DNA of 47,786 bases, from positions 1-47,786 of the forward strand of contig JAPOHW010000022.1 in the NCBI GenBank assembly GCA_029979265.1, given 5' to 3'. A model generated the notes under the pieces. The model was given only the letters and a program-made list of their open reading frames with translations. It did no database searches and had not been told where the DNA came from. The stretch is from Actinomycetota bacterium. GTDB lineage: Bacteria; Actinomycetota; Acidimicrobiia; Acidimicrobiales; Aldehydirespiratoraceae. Shown piece by piece: positions 42,270 through 47,786 of the stretch (positions are counted from its first letter, which is position 1; the number at the start of each line of letters is the position of its first letter). A program made the translations under genes and the position numbers.

Positions 42270-44134
42270 CGGGTTTCCTCCTGAATACGAGCGACAAGTT
42301 CTCCTGCGGTGAACGGCTGACCCGACACCTTGGAGATGACCCTGGCGTCGACAAGGAATTCGGCACGCAGGAGCGCGGTGAGTTGACCGAGGTTCATCTC
42401 CGGCACGATCACTCGCTCGTATTGGCCGAGGATCTGCCCGAGATTCGGTGCAAACGGATGCAGGTGGGTGAGATGCACCTGGGCGACCTTTTCGCCGGCG
42501 GCCCGCATGCGACCCACGGCGCTCGTGATCGCACCCCATGTCGAACCCCAGCCGACGATGAGCGTGTCGGCATCGACGTCGCCTGTGACCTCGAGCGGTG
42601 GGATGGTTTCGGCGATCTTTCGGATTCGTTCGTCGCGCAGTCGCACCATGAAGTCGTGGTTCTCGGGGGCGTAATTGATGTTGCCGGTCCCGTCTTGCTT
42701 CTCGATCCCACCGATGCGGTGCATGAGTCCGTCTGTGCCCGGTATCGCCCAGGGCCGGGCCATGTCCTCGTTTCGGACATAGGGCCAAAAGACCTCGCGC
42801 CCCTCGTCATCCATGCCGTTGGTCTCGCTTGCGAACTCCACCGAGAGTCGGGGAAGATCGTCGACCGACGGCAGCTTCCACGGCTCGGTACCGTTCGCGA
42901 GATACCCGTCGCTGAGCAGCATGACCGGCGTGCGGTACTGCACAGCAATACGAACCGCCTCAATTGCCACATCGAAACAATCGCTCGGCGAGCTGGCCGC
43001 GACGATCGGCATCGGTGCTTCGCCATGCCGCCCGTACATCGCCATCATCAAGTCGGCTGCCTCGGTCTTGGTCGGCAGCCCCGTGGATGGACCACCCCGC
43101 TGGATGTCGATCACGATCAGCGGCAGCTCGAGGCTCACGGCAAGGCCGAGCGTCTCACCCTTGAGCGCAATGCCCGGGCCCGACGTGGTGGTGATACCGA
43201 TGTGGCCGCCGTACGACGCACCGAGGGCCGAGCCCACCGCAGCGATCTCGTCTTCGGCCTGGAAGGTGCGGACCCCGAAGTTCTTGTGCTTCGACAGTTC
43301 GTGCAGGATGTCAGAGGCAGGCGTGATCGGATAGGAGCCGAGAAAGAGCGGCAACCCCACCTGATGACTGGCAGCGATCAGTCCCCACGACAACGCCGTG
43401 TTCCCGTTGATGTTGGTGTACGTGCCGGCGGGGAGCTTCGCCGGTCGCACGGCGAGTCGGCTTGCGCTCAGTTCGGCCGTCTCGCCGAACGCGTTTCCGG
43501 CCCGGTACGCCGCTTCGTTGGCGGCGATGACGAGGTCGCGACCCTTGAACTTCTCGCGGATCCAGATCATCGTCGGCTCTTCGGGTCGGCTGTACAGCCA
43601 CGACACCAGGCCGAGGGCGAAGAAGTTCTTGGAGCGTTCCGCGTCGCGGGGCTTCACACCGATGTCCTTGCAGACCTCTTTGGTAAGCGAGGTCATCGGT
43701 GCTTCGATCTTGGTGTAGCCGTCGAGCGTGCCGTCCTCGAGTGGGTTGTCGGCGTAGCCCGCTTTCGCAAGATTTCGTTCCTCGAACGCATCCGTGTTCA
43801 CGATCACGGTCGCCCCAGGTTCGATCTTGTCGAGTTCGGCCTTGAGCGCTGCAGGGTTCATCGCAACCAGCACGTTCGGCGCATCACCCGGCGTGGTGAT
43901 GTCGTGGTCGGAGATATGGATCTGGAAGGCGGACACCCCGGCGAGCGTCCCTGCTGGCGCGCGGATCTCGGCGGGGAACTCCGGCAGGGTGGCGAGATCG
44001 TTGCCGAACAACGCGCTCGCCGACGTGAACCGATCGCCCGTCAATTGCATCCCATCGCCGGAATCACCGGCGAAACGGATGATGATGCGTTCGACTTCGC
44101 GGATCTCGTCGGTCCGGTCAGCAGTGTCGGTCAT
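42266..44134 (-). CDS. korA: 2-oxoacid:ferredoxin oxidoreductase alpha subunit with fused gamma domain (KorA)
   Basis: This 622-residue protein is gamma-alpha fused. An N-terminal gamma domain (about 14-190, IRFAGDSGDGMQLTGDRFTSA) is followed by the alpha/pyrimidine-binding domain with GSYPITPASDILHELS, FQAEDEIAAVGSALGASY, GPGIALKGETLGLAVSLELPLIVIDIQRGGPSTG split across it. It works with KorB on CoA-dependent oxidative decarboxylation of 2-oxoglutarate. ATG 44134 has a Shine-Dalgarno-like AAAGGG about 10 nt upstream, so the operon head is leadered. Confidence 0.92.
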   Translation of the reverse strand: MTDTADRTDEIREVERIIIRFAGDSGDGMQLTGDRFTSASALFGNDLATLPEFPAEIRAPAGTLAGVSAFQIHISDHDITTPGDAPNVLVAMNPAALKAELDKIEPGATVIVNTDAFEERNLAKAGYADNPLEDGTLDGYTKIEAPMTSLTKEVCKDIGVKPRDAERSKNFFALGLVSWLYSRPEEPTMIWIREKFKGRDLVIAANEAAYRAGNAFGETAELSASRLAVRPAKLPAGTYTNINGNTALSWGLIAASHQVGLPLFLGSYPITPASDILHELSKHKNFGVRTFQAEDEIAAVGSALGASYGGHIGITTTSGPGIALKGETLGLAVSLELPLIVIDIQRGGPSTGLPTKTEAADLMMAMYGRHGEAPMPIVAASSPSDCFDVAIEAVRIAVQYRTPVMLLSDGYLANGTEPWKLPSVDDLPRLSVEFASETNGMDDEGREVFWPYVRNEDMARPWAIPGTDGLMHRIGGIEKQDGTGNINYAPENHDFMVRLRDERIRKIAETIPPLEVTGDVDADTLIVGWGSTWGAITSAVGRMRAAGEKVAQVHLTHLHPFAPNLGQILGQYERVIVPEMNLGQLTALLRAEFLVDARVISKVSGQPFTAGELVARIQEETR

Positions 44135-44321
44135 TGCGTCGAAGCCCTTTCATCGCGTCGCTGGCAGCGACAACGCCAGACACTAACGCGGCCGCATCGC
44201 AAGTTGGTCATCCCTCCCGAGACTGCCAGCTGCGCAAACCTCAGGCCTTCACAGCTGGATCGAACCACGCTGCTGTCGACGACCCGCGGACGGGTGACGA
44301 CCCGCCCACCGGGGGTGCCGG
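44135..44321 (-). promoter_or_regulatory. korA promoter and leader with inverted repeat at the start site
   Basis: On the minus strand a TAGTGT box lies at 44180-44185. A perfect 6+1+6 inverted repeat (TCGCTG-G-CAGCGA, 44158-44170) starts near +3 and could be an operator or a 5' hairpin, followed by AAAGGG and ATG. Farther along (44282-44295) ACCCG-CGGA-CGGGT is an inverted repeat that may end the quinone-oxidoreductase transcript, without a U-run. A 10-bp direct repeat GACGACCCGC occurs at 44278 and 44296. Confidence 0.4.
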
Positions 44322-45296
44322 TCAGGGCTCGATCACCAGCTTGCCCGCAGCCTTGCGGTCCATCATCGTCCGCATCGCCACACCTGCGTCCTCGAGGGAG
44401 TACCGGCCCGAGACGTACGGCGCAAGCGTGCCACTCGCCGTCAGATCGATCAGTTCGTTGGTGACAGCTGCACCGAGCTCGGGATCACGGCTCGTCATGG
44501 CCCCGTAGAACACGCCGACCACCTGACAGCTCTTCAGGAGCGTCAGGTTGAGGGGGATCGACGGGATACCGGCAGTGAAGCCGACGACAAGGAAGCGACC
44601 CTCCCAGCCAATCGCCCGAAGGGCCTGCTCGGCATACTCGCCGCCCACACAGTCGTAGACGACGTCGACGCCGGTGCCGGCAGTCAACTCTTTGGCCCGC
44701 TCCTTAAGGTTCTCAGTGGCGTAGTTGATCGTTTCGTCAGCACCTCTGGCCCGACACAGTTCGAGTTTTTCCTCGGTCGATGCACAGGCGATCACCCGGG
44801 CTCCCATGATCTTTCCGAGTTCCACCGCCGACAATCCGACATTGCCACCTGCACCCAGAATCAGCAGCGTCTCACCCTCGGTCAGCTGGCCGCGGTACTT
44901 GAGTCCGTACAGGGTCGTGCCGTAGGCGTAGTTGAGTCCGGTGGCCTCGGCAAAGCCCACGTTCTCGGGGAGTCGGCGAGCCTGACTTGCGGTCACGACC
45001 GCACGTTCGGCGTACGCGCCGGTGACGCCGAGACCACCCGACACTCGATCCCCGACCGCCCACCCGTCGACACCTTCACCGACGGCGGCGACCACTCCTG
45101 CAACCTCACCGCCCGGGATGTAGGGAGGTGGCGCCTTGAACTGGTACTTGTCCTCGAGCATCAACGTGTCGGGGAAGGTGACAGGGGCAGCCTTGACCTC
45201 GACGAGCAACTGCCCCTCCCCGGGTTCGGGGTCAGGACATTCCTCGACGGTGAGATTCTCCGGGGGACCGAAGGCGTTGCAAACGACAGCTTTCAT
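44322..45296 (-). CDS. zinc-independent quinone oxidoreductase / MDR-family NADPH dehydrogenase
   Basis: The 324-residue protein begins MKAVVCNAFGPPENLTVEE and has PGGEVAGVVAAVGEGVDGWAVGDRV plus the NADPH-binding ILGAGGNVGLSAVELGKIMGA (about 145-165), typical of the quinone oxidoreductase branch of the MDR superfamily. It lacks the zinc-binding cysteines of alcohol dehydrogenases. The substrate could be a quinone or an enoyl compound. The start is ATG 45296, preceded by a GGAAAGAG-type ribosome binding site and a TAGAGT box further up. Its stop lies 187 nt before korA. Confidence 0.88.
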   Translation of the reverse strand: MKAVVCNAFGPPENLTVEECPDPEPGEGQLLVEVKAAPVTFPDTLMLEDKYQFKAPPPYIPGGEVAGVVAAVGEGVDGWAVGDRVSGGLGVTGAYAERAVVTASQARRLPENVGFAEATGLNYAYGTTLYGLKYRGQLTEGETLLILGAGGNVGLSAVELGKIMGARVIACASTEEKLELCRARGADETINYATENLKERAKELTAGTGVDVVYDCVGGEYAEQALRAIGWEGRFLVVGFTAGIPSIPLNLTLLKSCQVVGVFYGAMTSRDPELGAAVTNELIDLTASGTLAPYVSGRYSLEDAGVAMRTMMDRKAAGKLVIEP

Positions 45297-45381
45297 GGGC
45301 TCAGACTCTTTCCGACCAGTGGTGTGGATCGGACTCTAGGCCGACGGGCCGGGCAGGCTCATCTCGGCGATACTCCACCAG

Positions 45382-45933
45382 ATGCCCGACCTCGTTCTCG
45401 CCACCCCGCCCGCTGCACTGCTGCTCACTCCCGGAGCCAGTGCCGATCGCGACGACGCAACACTCGTGGCACTCGAACGAGGACTCCCCGAAATCACCGT
45501 CGAACGACTCACACTGGCGACCACGAGTGTGGCGAGCGCCGTGAAGAAGGTCGTCAGTGCGGCTGACGAACTTGCCGGCCGGATCGGCTGCGATCCCGCC
45601 GAGATCGTCTTCGGCGGCCGCAGCTTCGGTGGCCGCTCGTGTTCGGTCGCCGTCGCCGAAGGTCTCCCGGCAGCCGGGCTCGTCTTGCTCTCCTACCCGC
45701 TTCATCCGCCCGGCAAACCGACCAACCTTCGTGTCGATCACTTCGATTCCATCGCTGTCCCGACACTTTTCGTCTCCGGGGACAGGGATCCGTTCGGAAC
45801 GCCCGACGAATTCGCCGACAACCTCGTGGCGATCGGCGGGCCAACCCGGCTCGAGTGGGTGGCCGGCAACCACTCGCCGAAAGCCCGGATTCCCGAGATC
45901 GTCGAGGTTGTTCGACAGTTCGTCGGGCTCTAG
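45382..45933 (+). CDS. small alpha/beta hydrolase (KANL3/Tex30-like)
   Basis: The 183-residue protein has an alpha/beta hydrolase core with LLLTPGASADRDD near the N-terminus, a nucleophile elbow FGGRSFGGRSC with Ser, an acidic residue in VSGDRDPFG and the His in VAGNHSPK. It resembles the KANL3/Tex30 (dienelactone-hydrolase-like) group; substrate unknown. The start is ATG 45382; the sequence upstream has TACTCC rather than a clear TANNNT. It converges on the TPR gene with overlapping stops (CTAG, 45930-45933). Confidence 0.78.
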   Translation: MPDLVLATPPAALLLTPGASADRDDATLVALERGLPEITVERLTLATTSVASAVKKVVSAADELAGRIGCDPAEIVFGGRSFGGRSCSVAVAEGLPAAGLVLLSYPLHPPGKPTNLRVDHFDSIAVPTLFVSGDRDPFGTPDEFADNLVAIGGPTRLEWVAGNHSPKARIPEIVEVVRQFVGL

Positions 45934-47132
45934 CCCAGCGCCTTGACCCGATCCCGCACGTCAGCGAGGTCGGGAGCATGTCCCTCCACCCATCGGAACA
46001 GCTCCCGGGCCCTCGGAATACGACCAGCTTGGTCGTAGAGATCGGCAAGCGCGTACGCCCGGCGCAGGTGATGCCCCTGGGGACGCTTCGGTGTGCGCCA
46101 GTTCTGTTCGAGAATGCGGATGGCGCTCGTGAGATCGCCTTGGTCAGCTTTCGCGCCGGCCACGACGATCCGACCCTCGGTGACCAGCTCGGCCGAAGGA
46201 GAAGCCTCTCCGAGTTCTTCCCACAGTGCGTCGACATCGTTCCAGCGGCCGAGCGCGCGGTAGCAGTCAGCAAGCACCGGATGTTGTTCGGTCGAGCCGC
46301 TCAACGCTCGGAAGGTCTCCAGGTGGTCGGCCGCCTCCTTCCACTGTCCGAGTCGGTACAGGGTCAAGCCCAGCAACTCCCGTCCTTCCGGGAGCTCCGG
46401 TGCTTCCTTTGCGACGGGGGTGAGGGCCGAACGGGCATCCTTGAAGCGATCGGCACCGAACGCCTTGGCACCCTCGTTCAACTTCCGGTTGAGGGTGGTG
46501 GCCCGTGGCTCACCCACCAGCCGCTTGAGTGTCTGGGCCGGGTCGACCACGGGGTGTGGACGAGCCGGCAACGGACGACGCTCGGTGGTCTTCGTCGCAC
46601 GCGACCGTTTGACCGCACGCGTGGCCGTGCGCTCGAGATCAGCAGCACCCGGGAGCGTGCGCGCCGGGGGCGATGGCAGCGAGCGTTCCATCTCAGCCCG
46701 CTCCGCCGCTCGCGCCTCTCGTGCCCGCTGACGCTCGAGGTACTCGGCCTTGCGCTGGGCCCGCTTCTCGACCTCTGCAGGATCCTCGTAGTCCATGTTG
46801 CCGGCGCCACGACGCGCAATACGGCCCCACTGTTTCGGGCCGGCAAGATCACGGTCACCGCCTTCGTCACGACGCGCACCATCCCGCCGATCATCACGAC
46901 GCGCACCATCCCGCCGATCATCACGACGCGCACCATCCCGCCGATCATCACGACGCGCACCAGAGCCGCTCTTCCCAGCTGCACGGCCGCTTGACTCGCC
47001 GCGACCCCGCCCGCTTCCCTTGGTAGAGGGACGTTTGCCGCTCGGTTTCGCCGGCCGGCCACGGGAGCCTTCCCTGCGGCTCGAGCCGGATCCAGATGCA
47101 CTCCGGCTGTTGCGGGGACGGTCGTTCGGCAT
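45930..47132 (-). CDS. TPR-repeat protein with basic, repeat-containing N-terminus
   Basis: The 400-residue protein has a long Arg/Ser/Gly-rich N-terminal region (about 1-110) that includes (RRDDRRDGA)-type repeats, a charged coiled-coil-like helix (about 115-150), and then tetratricopeptide-like helices (about 200-390, for example LGLTLYRLGQWKEAADHLETFRAL and LADCYRALGRWNDVDALWEE). The basic tail could bind nucleic acid or the ribosome; function is unknown. ATG 47132 follows a GAGGAG ribosome binding site and a TAACGT box at 47183-47188. It lies just after the rRNA operon terminator. Confidence 0.82.
   Translation of the reverse strand: MPNDRPRNSRSASGSGSSRREGSRGRPAKPSGKRPSTKGSGRGRGESSGRAAGKSGSGARRDDRRDGARRDDRRDGARRDDRRDGARRDEGGDRDLAGPKQWGRIARRGAGNMDYEDPAEVEKRAQRKAEYLERQRAREARAAERAEMERSLPSPPARTLPGAADLERTATRAVKRSRATKTTERRPLPARPHPVVDPAQTLKRLVGEPRATTLNRKLNEGAKAFGADRFKDARSALTPVAKEAPELPEGRELLGLTLYRLGQWKEAADHLETFRALSGSTEQHPVLADCYRALGRWNDVDALWEELGEASPSAELVTEGRIVVAGAKADQGDLTSAIRILEQNWRTPKRPQGHHLRRAYALADLYDQAGRIPRARELFRWVEGHAPDLADVRDRVKALG
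46871..46962 (-). repeat. 27-bp perfect tandem repeat, 3.4 copies, in the TPR gene
   Basis: The unit starts GACGCGCACCATCCCGCC on the plus strand and is repeated exactly at 46871, 46898 and 46925, with a partial fourth copy. In the protein it encodes nine-residue units RRDDRRDGA. The identity of the copies suggests recent expansion or slippage. Confidence 0.95.
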
Positions 47133-47182
47133 GGCAGGAAACTCCTCGGTTCGCCTCCGCTCGGACACGCACTGGACAGGGC

Positions 47183-47207
47183 ACGTTACCGCCCGAGGCC
47201 TCGGGCG
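47183..47207 (-). promoter_or_regulatory. TPR-gene promoter with 18-bp palindrome next to the -10
   Basis: The -10 is TAACGT (47183-47188). Immediately upstream is CGCCCGAGGCCTCGGGCG (47190-47207), a perfect 18-bp palindrome covering the spacer and -35 region. It could be a repressor operator, or a second hairpin behind the 5S terminator. Confidence 0.45.
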
Positions 47208-47224
47208 CACCTCAGGTCGAGGCC

Positions 47225-47260
47225 AAAAATGGACGAGCCCCGCACAGTGGCGGGGCTCGT
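47225..47260 (-). terminator. Rho-independent terminator of the rRNA operon
   Basis: A perfect 11-bp stem (ACGAGCCCCGC / GCGGGGCTCGT) closes a 6-nt loop at 47233-47260. On the minus strand it is followed by a T-run (complement of AAAAA at 47225-47229), directly after the 5S gene. Confidence 0.92.
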
Positions 47261-47267
47261 GTGAGAA

Positions 47268-47385
<118 letters not shown>

Positions 47386-47551
47386 AAATGCTGCCGTGGT
47401 GACCTGCACGCTGCAGGCACTCGGGCGGACCCGAGTCGACAGACGAACTTGTTGCGTCCGACCGATCATCTCGGTCGGACCCGAGAAACAGAGCTTCTCG
47501 AGAACTCCATAGCGAGCACGAACATCCGGATCAAGGGTCGATTTCAAGTAG
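47386..47551 (-). other. 23S-5S internal spacer with four inverted repeats
   Basis: This 166-bp spacer has no tRNA. It contains perfect inverted repeats at 47403-47417 (6+3+6), 47420-47435 (6+4+6), 47456-47480 (10-bp stem, 5-nt loop) and 47495-47504. A 10-bp direct repeat CGGACCCGAG occurs at 47426 and 47476. These are probably processing or folding elements. Confidence 0.7.

Positions 47552-47786
<235 letters not shown>

Noticed and set aside
44186..44281. Possible small gene or RNA between the quinone oxidoreductase and korA
   Set aside because: No open frame with a plausible start and no structured RNA signature beyond a NotI-like palindrome and short repeats.
46871..46962. Possible CRISPR array
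   Set aside because: The 27-bp units are contiguous with no spacers and encode in-frame repeats of a protein.

Overview
This is a high-GC, gene-dense bacterial chromosome segment that I read as an actinobacterium, most likely of the Acidimicrobiia (Ilumatobacter-like) lineage. The support is a set of conserved actinobacterial gene neighbourhoods (murI / Rv1339-type phosphodiesterase / rph / rdgB; tlyA-nadK-recN-pyrG-nudix-xerD; scpA-scpB-rluB...cmk), a two-subunit KorAB, frequent GTG starts, and many starts that lack a Shine-Dalgarno but carry a TANNNT box 6-9 nt upstream. The class assignment is inference. No phage, insertion sequence, CRISPR array or obvious foreign island is visible, and no stretch over 300 bp lacks a gene.

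Layout. 1-8.2 kb: a broken DUF5655-like gene, an EamA permease and MOSC protein, a DUF2207 membrane protein, a hotdog thioesterase, a TIM-barrel isomerase-like protein, a methyltransferase, an acyl-CoA dehydrogenase and an amidohydrolase, which looks like peripheral catabolism. 8.3-12.3 kb: a small basic-domain protein coupled to a cytoplasmic sulfatase, then a crotonase and an aminotransferase. 12.3-18.3 kb: uridine kinase, a lipoprotein with an internal duplication, a TrmA/RlmD-type RNA methyltransferase, rpe, a PPOX-family protein, a solitary clpP, tRNA-Leu(UAG) and an alpha/beta hydrolase. 18.3-23.5 kb: EamA permease, rdgB, rph, a cAMP-phosphodiesterase-like MBL protein, murI, rpmG, rpmB and another DMT permease.

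23.5-31 kb: ispH with a RimB-like protease, then the minus-strand run scpA-scpB-rluB-tyrA-aroA-cmk-plsC (chromosome segregation, ribosome maturation, aromatic amino acids, nucleotides, phospholipid). 31-33.4 kb: photolyase and trpS on the plus strand. 33.4-37.2 kb: pyrG-nudix-xerD-HD. 37.2-44.1 kb: korA-korB-HAD-tlyA-nadK-recN, coupling a ferredoxin-dependent 2-oxoacid oxidoreductase with rRNA methylation, NADP synthesis and DNA repair. 44.3-47.1 kb: a quinone-oxidoreductase-like gene, a small hydrolase and a TPR protein with a perfect 27-bp tandem repeat. 47.2-47.8 kb: the distal end of an rRNA operon on the minus strand (23S 3' end, hairpin-rich spacer, 5S, strong terminator).

Recurring architecture. 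Operon joints are mostly 1-4 nt overlaps (ATGA, GTGA, TTGA, TGATG). Convergent genes abut or overlap at their stop codons, often inside small inverted repeats. At least 18 transcription-unit heads fit a leaderless pattern. I saw no clearly new multi-gene system. The items most worth checking are the leaderless/stop-codon promoter architecture, the palindrome over the TPR-gene promoter, the spacer hairpins, the duplicated lipoprotein, the small protein coupled to the sulfatase, and the RimB-like protease without RimK.
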